A stretch of DNA of 64,000 nt from Apricaphanius iberus (GCA_028564705.1 JAPXFQ010000132.1:62001-126000); one strand, 5' to 3'. Shown: positions 1 to 11,399, counted from the stretch's first letter. Program-made: numbers and translations. The notes: a model not told the origin generated them from the letters alone.

Positions 1-258
1 ATTGTTGACTCTGGTAACCACCAGGAGACCCCTCGCTGAAGTTCTCAGGGCCCAAGATGGTTCATATGTCTCTAACATGTCAGAGATGTACTTTGGTGCC
101 AAACCATGAAAAGACTTGTACACAAGCAGAGCTGTTTTAAATTCTCTTCTCTGAGCGACAGGAAGCCAGTGCAGAGACCGGAGCACTGGACTAATATGGT
201 CGTACTTCCTGGTTCTTGTCAGGACTCGAGCAGCAATGTTCTGGATGTACTGCAATAG
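1..258 (-). mobile_element. L2-group LINE, C-terminal reverse transcriptase end (fragment)
   Basis: Read on the minus strand this stretch translates to the C-terminal tail of a fish L2/CR1-group LINE polymerase. It contains the block [12 protein letters not shown], then SLHWLPVAQR, then LAPKYISDML. These blocks lie downstream of the catalytic YADD core in this family. The frame stays open here, but the 5' part is missing and the 3' end runs out of the window at position 1. It is therefore a 5'-truncated copy, the usual outcome of target-primed reverse transcription. The family call is from motif recognition; the L2 subfamily is not resolved. Confidence 0.8.
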
Positions 259-260
259 TC

Positions 261-984
261 ACTTATTTAATATTCTAAAAATTAATAGGAGTCTCTGGGT
301 CAGAACAGAGTGAGAAAGTTTTTTTCTCATTTTGGTCCAAGCACAGCATTAAGTCTGTTGATTTTAAGCTGTAACTTTGTTTTCTGCTGGATCAGCGTGA
401 TAGATGCGCTCTTGGGCCCCCCCCTAAAAAAAGCTGGAAAAAAACTTTCCAGAGTAACCCTCGTAGCCGAAATAAAAGTAAACCAGATGTGAGGTCGGTT
501 GAAACCTTTTTTTTTTATCCTTAATAAGTGGGAGGATGTAAAAAGTAATTGAAACTGCAGCTTCTATCAGTCACATAAAGACTGTTCTGAAAAGGTTCGT
601 CTCGCTGTGGCGCGTCACTAATTACAGCTGATTGTTTTTCTCATTCACAAATCATGTAGGTGACATATTTTGGATTAAAAACAGCGAACTTCACCGACAG
701 GTGATCATTTTTCATGACTGGAATGAGGAAACTGTACCTCATAGCACCTTCCTTGGCAAAATGCAAATGTAACATGTTTTATTCTCCATCCCTCTCTTTA
801 TGAAAGGCGACACCATCAGATATCAGGAGAAATTTGGGAGTATGGGGACTCCGGGAGAATGCAGACACAGTCAGCTAACCAATGAAAATTCTTATTCAAT
901 GCGAGCACAGATATTGACTGGTATGATACTCGTATGATTCTCATACTTGGCAAAAGTGCTTTATCCATACAGGGTACTTGTTTC
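261..984. other. No gene recognised
   Basis: AT-rich DNA with short T and A runs. The only open frames are short and have no recognisable motif. Confidence 0.5.
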
Positions 985-1402
985 AGCCGAGTATCCATCT
1001 CAACTCTACTAATCACCCCAAACTACATGACACCAGCTGTTTTCTATACAGAGACAGGAATAAAATAATTAACATTATAAAGAGCTTAAACTATTTAGAC
1101 AGGAATGCTCTTAAGAGATTGTGGGTGGCTCTTAAAAGAGCTGCTGTGTCCGCAAAAAACAGCTTCCTCTCCCGGACACCCAGACCTGGTAATGTCTTCA
1201 CCAAAGCACGTCCCGCACCGCTCACATATAAACTTTTACTGACAGCAGACAGATGGACAGCCGCTCAGCTTGGTATTTGGTGTGGCGGCGGGGCAAGGCT
1301 TGGACATTCGTGGCACAAACTGAACGAGAAGCCGGGGGGTTTATTTATCCTTCCACCACAGCTCGACTGGGTCTACCCCCGCAGCAGTGGACCCGACATT
1401 TA
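985..1402 (+). mobile_element. Harbinger-like MADF element, left half (interrupted copy)
   Basis: The plus strand encodes HPKLHDTSCFLYRDRNK at about 1012-1063. This matches the core of a MADF (Myb/SANT-like) DNA-binding domain and resembles the better preserved copy on the minus strand at 34,827-34,956, which has the block YDTTCFLYKDRNK. Such proteins are typically the accessory DNA-binding ORF of PIF/Harbinger transposons. Downstream, the reading is no longer clearly MADF. The element is cut at 1402-1414 by a poly(A)-tailed retroposon and resumes at about 3596. With the insertion removed, MADF block to element end is about 0.6 kb, against about 0.75 kb in the other copy. No DDE transposase is visible. 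The assignment rests on this local match plus the shared 3' end. Confidence 0.5.
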
Positions 1403-1414
1403 ACGTGGTCAGCT
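1402..1414. repeat. Target-site duplication, left copy
   Basis: The 13-mer AACGTGGTCAGCT occurs here and again at 3583-3595, immediately after a poly(A) tract. The two copies flank the retroposon exactly. Confidence 0.85.
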
Positions 1415-3553
1415 TGCAACACTTGCAACATTTACAGGGAACGCACATGTAGGGACCTGGCGGTGTGGCGCCACAGGCGAGACCCCCCCGTTGAGGGGGC
1501 CTCGCCTGTGGTGCCGGCATCCACTGGTTAAACGCATCTAGACACTGAGGGCCCGGGGGGGGAGATGGGGGTACCCGGCAGTATTCCCATGTCCCCCCCC
1601 CTCTGTTTTAAGTGCACATTAGAACAACACGCAACAACACCACATTGAGCTGGGGGAGAGAGGCTGGGGGGTCTTTCCACACCCCTGTTCGTTGGACCAT
1701 CAGGGGTCGGAGCCCGGATAGAACATCACGCCGTCTGGTCGGGGTCCTGGGCTGGTGGGCTGCTCTTGCCGGTGTGGGGCCTTGGCGGTCTACTTGTCCC
1801 CGTCCTGGTGGGCAAAGGGGTCTGTCTCCTGGGTGCAGGGGCAGGGTTCTCTACTGGGGTGTCTGTCCCTGGGCCTGGGAGTATGGAGTATAGTGTACGT
1901 ATGGGGGGTATGAATGAGGGTATAGCGTCCTTTTTTCGTATGTCCTGTATTTGTAAGAATGTGTACACAAGAAAGGGAGGGTACGTATGAGTGTCTCTGT
2001 CTGTCTATGTCTACCTGTCAGGTTGGGTGTTTGGCTGCTCTCTGGCCTGATGCATCTTCTTCCCTCCCCGTCACTCCCCGTCGGTGATGGTTGCTCCTGC
2101 CCGCTGGTTGATGATGACTCTCGATGCCTGGGGCTGGGGGTCCCGGTTGCGGCCCGGCTCGGTCCTGGTGCATGTCGGGCGGGTCCTGGGTGGTCCGGTG
2201 TGTCGGGCGGCCGCTGTTTCGGGCCGATGTCCTCCTTGGATTGACTGGGGCACCTCTTATGGGGGTGCCGGGTTTGTAGAATAGGTTGGTGCCGTCCGGT
2301 GGATGGGTGGGGACCGTGCCTGGCGCCCAATCCTCCTGCCGGTTCCAGGACTTCAGCTGGCTGGTCTGTTCGCCTGGTGGGGCTGTCCGGCATTGGCTGG
2401 GCCCCTGATCTTGGCGCCCCACGTGGGGCGGGATCTGGACCCTGGAGCTGGAAGATCTGGATGTCCAGGTGCCGGCTGGGCGCGGCCTGGGGAGGGCGTA
2501 CATCCGCTGTGGCTCCCTGGCGTGTGGATGTGTGGGGGCGGGCCGGGTTGTTGGCGGTGGGTACTGGTCCGGGGTGGCGGCGGCGTGTGTTGTCCGTCGG
2601 TTGGCTGCGGGTCCTCCTTGCCTGCGGCGGCGGCGGGGGACCCTTGTCGGCTGGTCACTGGTTGGGGCCCCGCTGGGGGGTGGGGTGCCCCTGGTCCCCG
2701 TGGCCTCCGGTTCCTGGTCCGGGCCCGCCCTGGCGTAGCCGGTTACCGGCGGAGCCCGTGGGCTCGTCACTGCGATCTCTCGGGCCCCAGCATCGCGGCT
2801 GGTGGGTGCTCCCCTGGGGCTTCCATCTGTTCCCCTCTTGGCGGGTGATCGACCCTGCGCTGATCCGCCTGTGGACTCTGTACTCTGTGGGACGCTGGAT
2901 GCATACATCTCTTGCCTCCTCCATGTCTGTGCCGATTCCTGTAGGACGGATTGACGGTTCCTTACACCAGCTATCAATCACTTGCATGGGGAAACCTTAT
3001 TCCGACCTGCATGCTCGCACACACATAGGTGTGGGGACATAGGTGAGGACGGACAAATCTTAGGCTGAGGTTATCATCATTAGTTAGTTGTTCACAGGAG
3101 CTTACCAGAAACATTTGTATTATGTTCATTAATCAATGCTTGTGTGTAGTGAATGTGTAATTCTTTGTTTATTCTACCAGATCCGAACTATTGGTTTGGT
3201 TCTGTACACTTTGTTGTTTTTGTATTACTGTTTCTCTGCCGTCCGGCAGAGGTGGAGGACTGGGATGTTTTGTGTTCTTTATTTACCTCCCTGTCGTGTG
3301 TCATCGGTTCGCCCCTCTGTTGGTCCGGTTTCTTTTCTTCACCTTCTTCCTTTCTCCCTTCTTGTCTCAGTTTAATGTCCATGACGTCAGGAAATTGAAC
3401 CCACAGTAATCACTAATAAAGATTTTTCATACATATACATCAAGTGGCGTACTACAGCGAAGCTGTAATACTCTGCTTGGGAAAGTAAAACTGTTGGGCT
3501 TGTACTTGGTACTCAGACACCAATTCTGAGTAGCATACTGCTAGACAGGACAC

Positions 3554-3582
<29 letters not shown>
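1415..3582 (+). mobile_element. GC-rich poly(A)-tailed retroposon (probably a 5'-truncated L1-like LINE end)
   Basis: This is a roughly 2.17-kb insertion bounded by a 13-bp direct repeat and ending in about 28 adenines. That combination is the signature of target-primed reverse transcription by an L1-type enzyme. The body at about 1480-2900 is strikingly G+C-rich compared with the AT-rich surroundings. No reverse transcriptase motif is visible, so the insert would be mostly 3' untranslated sequence. A possible AATAAA lies at 3415-3420, rather far (about 135 bases) from the tail. Long open frames on both strands here are compositional, rich in Pro, Arg and Gly, and are not taken as genes. Alternatives are a retrocopy of a host transcript or a non-autonomous element mobilised by an L1. 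The insertion mechanism is well supported; the family is not. Confidence 0.7.
1467..1515. other. Strong hairpin near the retroposon 5' end
   Basis: Arms of 21 bases at 1467-1487 and 1495-1515 pair except at two positions, around a 7-base loop. The pairing core is CCACAGGCGAG with CTCGCCTGTGG. It lies about 50 bases inside the 5' junction of the insertion. Confidence 0.75.

Positions 3583-3584
<2 letters not shown>
3556..3584 (+). repeat. Poly(A) tail of the retroposon
   Basis: An uninterrupted run of 29 A, the last one or two of which belong to the target duplication. It marks the 3' end of the inserted transcript. Confidence 0.9.
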
Positions 3585-3595
3585 CGTGGTCAGCT
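3583..3595. repeat. Target-site duplication, right copy
   Basis: Repeats the 13-mer at 1402-1414 directly after the poly(A) tract. Confidence 0.85.
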
Positions 3596-3800
3596 CATAG
3601 ACCAGAGTCCTCTGGGAGCTCCTGGAGGGTCAGGGGAAGGAGGGTGGAGGAGGAGGAGGGCAGTGGAGCGGTCCCGGTCAGGATACTTCCACATTTCTGC
3701 TTCATGCGCGTGAAAACGGCTTATTTTAAAGTGTGACAAGTTTGCTTTGGACACGCTTCAAGGTGCCAATGTTATGGCGACCAGCTAGGGGCATGTCAGG
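3596..3800 (+). mobile_element. Harbinger-like MADF element, right half and 3' end
   Basis: This resumes the element broken at 1402. Its last 90 bases match, in inverse orientation, the end of the minus-strand MADF element near 34,206-34,310. Shared blocks include TATTTTAAAG, GGACACGCTTC and CCAGCT followed by a G-rich end. A purine-rich stretch at 3608-3665 reads GGGSGQ-like low-complexity peptide and resembles the tail of exon 2 in the other copy. The end of homology near 3798 probably marks the element terminus. Confidence 0.5.
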
Positions 3801-3865
3801 CTTTTCGGTCGCGTCTATCGCGTTCGGTGTGTAAGCACCGTTACAGGCTCCACTTTGGTTGCCCC

Positions 3866-4010
3866 ATTAACTCCCATTATATGGATATACACTGATCTTG
3901 AATCGATCTAAACTTCTCCCAAAGGACTTCACGTGGCTCCAAACATGTCTGGGTGCGTAGATGAATGTAATGCATTCTAAAAGTAAGGTAAAGGTTGAAA
4001 AAAAACCCCG
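3866..4010 (+). repeat. Dispersed repeat, copy A
   Basis: Homologous to 14,205-14,362 on the same strand. Shared blocks include TCCCATTATAT, GTGGCTCCAAAC, GAATGTAAT and GGTTGAAAAAAAA. No open frame is conserved, so this is probably a non-autonomous element or the end of one. Confidence 0.65.
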
Positions 4011-4029
4011 TCCTATTTAACATTTTTTG

Positions 4030-4400
4030 CAGTGTTGGGGCTTTATACATATGCCAACATATTGTCGTCTAACTTAAAATTGGGTTTCTTAAAGGCTTTC
4101 TTTTTAGCAATGGCTCTCTTCTTGCCATTCTTCAATATGAGGCATAAGGACAGTATTGCAGCTCCTCCAAAGTACGCATACTCCTTGGCTTATTCTGCTT
4201 TAAGCTTTCTCCCTGACCTGTCCGCTGGGTTCCTAGGTCTTCCTGATCCTGTTTGTTCTCTGATAAACATTCAAAGCCTTCATAGAGCAGCTGGATTTAT
4301 ACTGAAAGTGAATTACACACATCTGAACTTTATCTGGGTGACTTCTTGGTGGATCTGTAAGTACAACCATAAGTCTAACATTACAGAGCCCTGGCCAAGC
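4030..4400 (-). pseudogene. Tc1-like transposon fossil, transposase N-terminus and 5' flank
   Basis: The sequence resembles the 5' half of a common fish Tc1-like element in inverse orientation. On the minus strand it covers the 5' flank and the helix-turn-helix (DNA-binding) part of the transposase gene. Recognisable pieces are the stretch that codes for a lysine-rich segment near 4085-4130 and the untranslated leader near 4270-4350. The frame is broken by several indels and stops. No catalytic region follows, so the copy is both truncated and inactive. A 153-codon plus-strand frame across it is an antisense coincidence. The family call is by recognition of the nucleotide text; the subfamily is uncertain. 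Confidence 0.6.
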
Positions 4401-5689
4401 ATATGGAAATCCAATAAAATACATGAAGGTTGTTGGAACTTCTGCTATTATGATTACATAAGAGTTAAAAGAGCTCATCAAGGCTCCACTTAATGCACAG
4501 AGTGGTTTATTTCCACAGGTTTCCCTGTAAAGCTCACTTGTAGTTGTTTCACAATGAGTTCCGCCCAAGCACATTTTCTACTTAAAACAAGACTGTCAGT
4601 TCCACCGCCACCCTGTGTGCTTCCTGCTGTGCTGCTGTACAGCGCTTGTTCTGCTTGCCACAGCAGCCCATGAACAGATCAAGGGTTGTTCGTTAGGTGT
4701 CAGAGAAGTCGCTGTTCACACTGCCGCTAGCTGCCTCCCGCTCTCAAGACATCCTGCAGAAGACTGTGAGAAGTTATTTTGGGGAACGCAGGTGAGAGGA
4801 AAAACCTCATTCCAGCTTTCAAACGTCATCCCAGCTCTTATCTGGAAAAGAAAACTTTTTTTCACTGAAGAAATACATATTAAAGTAATGAAGGTAGATC
4901 TCCTCATATCTGCTGCTTCTGCATTAACGAGCCCAAAGAGCCAGTCCTTTTTTTAGCATTAAGGGAATATTCTTCTTCCAACTTTTTCCAAAAATCTAGA
5001 TATTATACATTATAATGCTTTTTTTCTCTTTTCTTCTGGAACCCAATGCAGGTGTGTCCATGTTTGTTCCATTAAATAACAATATTTATGCTTTTTCTAG
5101 AGGTGAAAATGTTATAAATTCTCTTTGAAGTGATCAAATATAATTTAGATAAGTGTTAAGGTTGGTCATTTATAGTGGTACTAGTTTAAAATGTGATATA
5201 TTCAGACCATTTAGAATAGAGAGGGGTATAAACTGCTGAGATAATAGAGAAACTGATGGAATCGTAGGAACATGATTGTTTTCCCCTTTAACATTGTAAA
5301 TATGTTGTGTTTTTCTAAACATTAAGGTGTATATCATCATAAGTAACATATAGAGTACATATATTTAACTTTATGTTACAGTTGTGTGCGCTCAGATTGT
5401 GGTATGGATAAATAACTTCTAATTAAGTCTTCTCTGTGGTTTGGCTAAGTCCCAGTGTATGATGTAGACTCAATTTAGTCATGGAAAGTCTAAATAGTTT
5501 TATTAATATTTATTTTAAATAAATAATACATGTACATTTGTTGAAACAGTTGTGATTTATATGGGGTGTACTTTAGATCTTGTACTTTACTGCAGATAAT
5601 TTACATTTTTAGGAAGTATGATACTGTTCAGAGCGTTAGCTTATGTTAGCGTTACCACTCAGAGACTGGACCCATCATGTCTCCCTCTG
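4401..5689. other. No gene recognised
   Basis: Unique-looking AT-rich DNA. Only short frames without motifs are present. Confidence 0.5.
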
Positions 5690-5950
5690 ACTGAGCGGTG
5701 GCGGCGTGAACTTATACGGCTCAGGGCCGCCGGGCTCCATAAAGCCTGCCTCTACCTCCTGTGATGTTGGAGGAGAGAAATCATCCACCTCAAATTGAGC
5801 TGGCCGCTGACCACTCCCCCGCTTTCTCCCCTCAGCTTTTCTTCCAAACTTGGCCACACCCCTCCTGGCCCTCCTCATTTTAGTAGAATTTTTCAAATGT
5901 TGTCTGGTTGTGGGATAATGCATTTTCATGGGGGTTCAGTTCCGCTTTAA
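5690..5950 (-). repeat. Dispersed repeat, minus-strand copy
   Basis: On the minus strand it starts TTAAAGCGGAACTGAAC and continues through CATGAAAATGCATTAT, CAACATTTGAAAAATTC and CTTTATGGAGC. The same order of blocks occurs on the plus strand at 7071-7394, so the two copies form a widely spaced inverted pair. An 84-codon minus frame, rich in Arg and Lys, crosses it but shows no known domain. I read it as a non-autonomous repeat. Confidence 0.6.
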
Positions 5951-7070
5951 TTACTTCTTCCTGAACTTTTTGTGACCGCCTCTAGATGTCTACTGTTGAG
6001 ACCTGGCCACTCCGGATTGGTTCCTGGGGGGATGTGATTGTCGATGTCCACTCTTCTGCTCATCCAAACCAGCCACGTGGGTTGATACAGCTCTGTATTT
6101 GTCTTATGTTAAAATAAGGAGTTCATAATGGTGAACTGCCATTTATTTTGATGCCTCTTTCCTCCTGTGTTGACTTCTGTTAGGGAGTTAAGTTCATGTC
6201 TTTTGGTCTGTGAAAGGGTTTCATCAGGTTAGCTTGATGAAACCTTTTAGATAGTTTCGTTCTGTTTGCTGTTTTGGCCTTAGTTCACCCCGAAGCAACA
6301 CCCATCTCCAGAAACTCAGAACTTTGTAAATATTTTCTGGTGTAAATAAATCACACATGATGTGGTTGCTTGAGGTCTGCTTAGGATGGATCACTACTTC
6401 TCTTTCTTCATATTATTGCCTGGACACACATTTTCACTCCAAATGGCCCAGGACCCAGAGCAAAGTTGTGCATGCAGTGGGAGAACACTTAGAGTTTGCA
6501 GCCAGGTTTTGAACACAATATGTTTTTGCTGTAAGGGAACGATGCCCACTAGTAGATCAGTTAGCAGGTCTTATCATACCAAACAACTGTATTGACAGTT
6601 GGATGTGTTTAGCGAAAGCCTCATGGAATGTATATCACTGATTCCCAGTCTTTATAAACATTTTGACCTGTACTCTTGTCACAGCGTGAATGTTTCACAT
6701 TGCTACCACTAGCTTGGGGGAAAAGGCTTACCTCACCGTAAGTAAATAAACTGAACCAAACATTGATTTTGCTATACATTATGTTACCACTTTACCATTT
6801 AATCTTTTATCCTGTGGGAGAGGTTCAGAAAAGTTTGATCAGAGTGAGAAGAATGCATCAGGCTCCTTTTAGTCTCTTTTCTTACCAAACAAGCAATCTC
6901 TGACCCATTTTACACAACAGCAAAAAAACTGAATTTGTTTTATATAAAGTAGAGTCTGCTAGAAGATGTTTTTTTTGTCTTCTTTGCAAATCATCTGTTG
7001 TCTAAGGTGCACATGATGTTACCATTCGTGGGCTTCATTGCTTAAATTAATTTGTGTTTGGGATAGAACA
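5951..7070. other. No gene recognised
   Basis: AT-rich, with short frames only and no repeat family I can name. Confidence 0.5.
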
Positions 7071-7430
7071 CCTTAAAGTGTAACTGAACGCCATGAAAAA
7101 GCATTATGCTTCCCCCAGGCAACATTTGAAAGGTTCTACCAAAGTGGGCAGGACGAGGAGGCATGTAGGGGGGATGGCCAAGTGTGGAGGATGAGCGGGG
7201 AGGCGGGAAGAGTTGGGGTGCGGAGGGGTATCGCAGTGATGGCAGAACCAACTCGAACTGATACGGCGTTTGGCCGCTGATCTCCAAAAAGCCTCTCTGT
7301 ACCTCTGGTAAAGGAAGAAATCATGATGTTGCTTCTCTGCCGTCCACCAGAGGTAGGTGGGGCTTTATGGAGCTCAGCAGCCAAACGCCGTATCAAAGCC
7401 AGAGCTGCTGCAGAGGGAGACAGGATCAGT
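7071..7430 (+). repeat. Dispersed repeat, plus-strand copy with internal inverted arms
   Basis: Homologous to 5690-5950 in opposite orientation. Unlike that copy it carries a large internal inverted repeat. Arms of about 50 bases at 7260-7310 and 7345-7394 begin and end with GATACGGCGTTTGG and its complement, separated by about 34 bases. This suggests that two inverted partial copies of the repeat were fused. Confidence 0.65.
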
Positions 7431-8564
7431 CTATGGTCCTCCATAGAGCAATATACGGATTTCAGTTTCGCGTGGCGAATGTGTCAGAGAGAGAGAGGAC
7501 GTCTCTGCGAGACCATTACTGTGACGTGGACAATGGAAAAAATATGACGCTCTCAGCCTATCACAAAATTCAAATGCAGTACCACAGAATGACCATAAGC
7601 GGCAGCACTAAGGCATTTTTAGAACAAAAGATTTAACATTTAACAAGTTTACACGAACATGTCAAAAAATGCCCTGAAACTTACAGATTGTATTGGTAAA
7701 AAGTCATTTATACAGTTTATAAGCAAAAAAAGTTGGAATTTTGATGATAATGTTTTATGGCATCATAAAAATACATCTAAGTCAAGGAATTTGAACAAAA
7801 ACTTATTGCCTTGCTGAGATAAAAGAAATATTTGGATCTCTTGGTTCTGCTGATAGAATTACAATAGTTTCCTGTTTATTCTAGAGTAAAATTCAAGCGC
7901 CTAAGATCGTGTGACCAAAGCCTGCTAACAGTTCCTCAAACTAAAATAAAAACAGAAGTAATCACATAATTCTGTTCAGTAATCCACAGACTTAATAATT
8001 TTCATCTTTTGAACTCTTTAAACGTTGTCATACCTTTCGAATCTTGTTTTTCTCTCTATCAATCGATTGTCTTCCACTTATCTGTGGTCAAGTTGTGGGA
8101 GCAGCAGCTTACAGGTTGGATAACGAACATGAGCATGATAGCAACATCTAGTTTATCTAGGTTGTAGTTACAACAATAAAAACATCATTCCAGCTGTTGG
8201 GCTGCCTGGTTCGTTACCAATACGCCCAGTGACCAAACTGACCTGTGTCCAGCGAGGAATCTATTTTAAATGAAGAGGAGTTTAACTGCTAACTAGCAAG
8301 TGAGCTAGCTATTCAACAATCAAAATACATTAAAATGGGCTTATTTGGTAAAAGATTTTTCAGCATGACCTTTACTGTTTGAATTTACGCCAATTATTTT
8401 ACTTTTAATATTGCGATTGCATATTAGAGCCTAAGACAAAAGAAAAAGCGTATTCTTTCTCTGTGAAACCTATAAATGTGTATAATGAATGTTTTTTTTA
8501 TGATTAAGAATGACAGTATATAGTGTACTTTTCTAAAACATATTTACAAATATGGTAAAAAATT
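7431..8564. other. No gene recognised
   Basis: AT-rich unique-looking DNA. No motif-bearing frame seen. Confidence 0.5.
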
Positions 8565-9170
8565 AAGCTACGGACACTTTCCAAGAAATTAGAATATCAT
8601 GGAAATGTTTATTTATTTCCATAATTCCATTCAAGACGTTAAACTTTCATCGGTTACAGATTCAGAGCCTACAGCCTAAACAATTTTACGTATGTAGTTT
8701 TTTATTTGCACATAACTTGGGCTTTCAGCTTGTAAAACCCATTAAAAAAACAGGAATTCAAAAACTTTGCCCAAAAAAAAATCACCATTTACTTTCAGTT
8801 TTTGCAGGAAAAAAGAAAGAAATCACATACAATCAGTCAAAATATTGTACTTTTAAAATGATATTCCAATCCTTAATACTTGGTTGGCAATCCCATCGCC
8901 TTTATCACTGCCTTGGTGTACCTTGGCATTGAGACAGTCAGCCTGTGGCAATGCCTGGGACTTAAGGCAGATCAGATTTCCTTGATACTTGCTGTCAACT
9001 CTTCTTTATTTTTGGGTCTGGTGCCCCTCATTTTCCTCTCTACAATACCCCATAGATTCTCTATGGTTAGGTCCGGGGACTTGCCTGGCCAGTTAAGCAC
9101 AGTCATGGCATTGGCATTGAACCATGTTTTGGTGCTTCTAGCAGTATGGGCAGAATCATATTACAGATGA
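8565..9170 (-). pseudogene. Tc1-like transposon fossil with transposase C-terminal part
   Basis: Minus-strand translation near 8990-9140 gives VLNWPGKSPDL, then ENLWGIVERKMRGTRPKN. This is the C-terminal catalytic block of a Tc1 transposase containing the last acidic residue (the E of ENLW). A stop interrupts the frame shortly after. The stretch 8571-8620, with GAATATCATGGAAATG, looks like the terminal inverted repeat of the same family. The rest of the transposase and the opposite terminus are missing. This family also appears at 51,490-52,260. Confidence 0.75.
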
Positions 9171-11399
9171 TTGTTGTGGTGGGGTTAAACAATAAAGGTT
9201 TTGGGTACAATGTGATATCTGACAACGTTTGCTTCCATGTTATATATTTGCACCACTTAAAAATCGTATTTTGGTTGAAGTGTGTTAAACAAAAGCCCCT
9301 ATTTCTCAGAGTTGCTGTGGGAAAGTTATTTTACAAGAAATCCAACCAGTGCCAATCTCTTCCCCTCCTTTGATCTAAAGGTGAAACATGAACTCAAACA
9401 AGTTTTGCAATCGGTAACCATGAGGATAGTGGATAGACTTTATAGCAGAGCCAAAGCTCTTTATTTAACAGTCTGTGCCTCATCCATCCATGAAATCCAG
9501 GATGTTTCATTGTCTGTGACTGGGTGTTGTTTACATCATCCCCACGTTATTTTTTTTGTGGATCCTTTTCTGTCAATTTCCGCCATATGTTTCTGCAGGC
9601 TTGTCTACTGAAATTATGCATTTTTCATACCTCAGTGATTAATGTCTGCTGCTCCCGTTCTGTACATCCCTGGGGGTTCGATTGTTTTCCCTGCAGCTTT
9701 ACCAGAGAGTACACAGCAACACCTTAAAAAACAACAACTGTGCAACTGTTAGAACAGCATTTGTTTGATCTCCATGAGTGAACACATCTGAAAAACACAT
9801 AGTCTTTGCCAAAAAAGCGTGCGCAGTGTTGGTAAAAATGTGTGGAATTGGCATCAAAATTAATCAGCTTATTAAGTCAGTATGAAAGTATGCTTATTAT
9901 TTCTGAAATATGGCAAAGAAAAAGATAAGATTACAAAGGTTTCTAGGGGTGTTGCAAATGATCGAGTGAATGATCCTTTCATGAATCTCTCATAAAAACT
10001 CCTTTTATTCAAAGGAAAAATTCGCAGCAGGTTTAGGCCTAATCTATGTATTTATTTTTCTCCAGTAACAAAAAAAATCTTTCCAGCTTTTTCTTTGTGT
10101 CATAACATAAAAGACAAGTCTGGCCACATAAAAGAAGACCTCCTACCGCTTATCTTGCTTCATTCTCTGCTCCAGCTGCAGCTACAGTCTGCAAAGGTTG
10201 GGATGAAAGTCCTGATCGAGAGTTCTCGTTGAAAAGTGCATGAGTGAAATGACAAACGACCTTCTTGGCTTTCCCTCTATGCCTCTATGCCTATGTGTGC
10301 GTGATTGAATGCATGAATGGGATGAGGTTATTGCTGATAACAGCTCTGAAAAGATCGAGGAATGAAAATTGTTCAGAGCACCACAGATGGCTGGGCACAG
10401 TCATTGCGTCCGACATGTTTGATCAAAGTCCAATCTGAAAAAAGAAAAAAGGTATAGTCCCATGACTAAAGGGACTCAAAAAGCAGGGCACATTCCTGTT
10501 GCCATGATTTAAATTGCGCTCTGTCCAGTGCCTCTGTGTATTTGCCTGTTTTTTGTGTTTAGTTCTTGATCGGTTATTGGTGGGTTTGACTTCCATTGGA
10601 TGTTTGGTCATGGTGCTCTGCGCGTCTGCAGCACTGAAATTGGGGAGTTGGTTGAGTTTGATGTTCAGGTGCTGGTTGGGCTAGGTTTGGGGATGTTTGT
10701 CCAGCTGCTGTGGATGTTTGGTGTCAGGCGGGAATGGGTAGGAAGGGTATTGGCAAGGTATTGGCAGTGCATGTCGGCCATCAGGTGGTCATTGTCTCAA
10801 TGTCTTTACTGTTTGGCAGCGAGGGAGGGGCTGGTTGTGTGTGTGTGTGTGGGCGGGGGTAGGGGGCATCTATATTGATTTCTGGGCAGTTGGTCCTGCA
10901 TTGGTCTGTCTGAGGCTCTCATCTTTAGCCTCTTCCATTTTCTAATAAATGCTCCAACAGTTGAAGTTTCTCTATTTTTACTAAGCTGCTAAGCAATTGT
11001 CCCATAGCCCTTTCCAGCCTCTAGGACAGAGATGTCAGACTTGTTACCATTTTAGGCCACATAAAGATAAAGAATGTCCTTAAAGGGCCAGTTGTGACAA
11101 AGTATTGATAAAACTATATTTAGCAAACCACTTAAACAGGAATAAATATCTGTCTCAACAAGTACTACTTACAATTAAATGGAACATCTTTTCATAATAA
11201 TGTGATTTAGGACTATTTAAACGAACACTAATCTAAGTGATAAAAGGGTTTTAGGTAGATATAAACAGAACTCAAAAGTTCTATGTATATGGTCCTCTAC
11301 AGTTTAGAGGTTCCACATCAATGGCCCTGGTGGACCGGATTCGGATTCTTGCTGATTGAAAGATGTTCAAATATTTCTTTTCAACGACGTCATTTCCTG
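9171..11399. other. No gene recognised
   Basis: Contains a GT/G-rich stretch at about 10,600-10,880 with a short (GT)n run near 10,838-10,850. Its composition recalls the retroposon at 1.4-3.6 kb but I cannot align them by eye. Otherwise short frames only. Confidence 0.45.

Noticed and set aside
2018..2977. A 319-codon minus-strand frame and other long frames in the GC-rich retroposon
   Set aside because: Composition is almost entirely Pro, Arg, Gly, Thr and Ser, frames overlap on both strands, and no domain is seen. Stop codons are rare simply because the DNA is G+C-rich.
4032..4493. A 153-codon plus-strand frame
   Set aside because: It runs antisense through a Tc1-like transposon fossil and has no conserved protein features.
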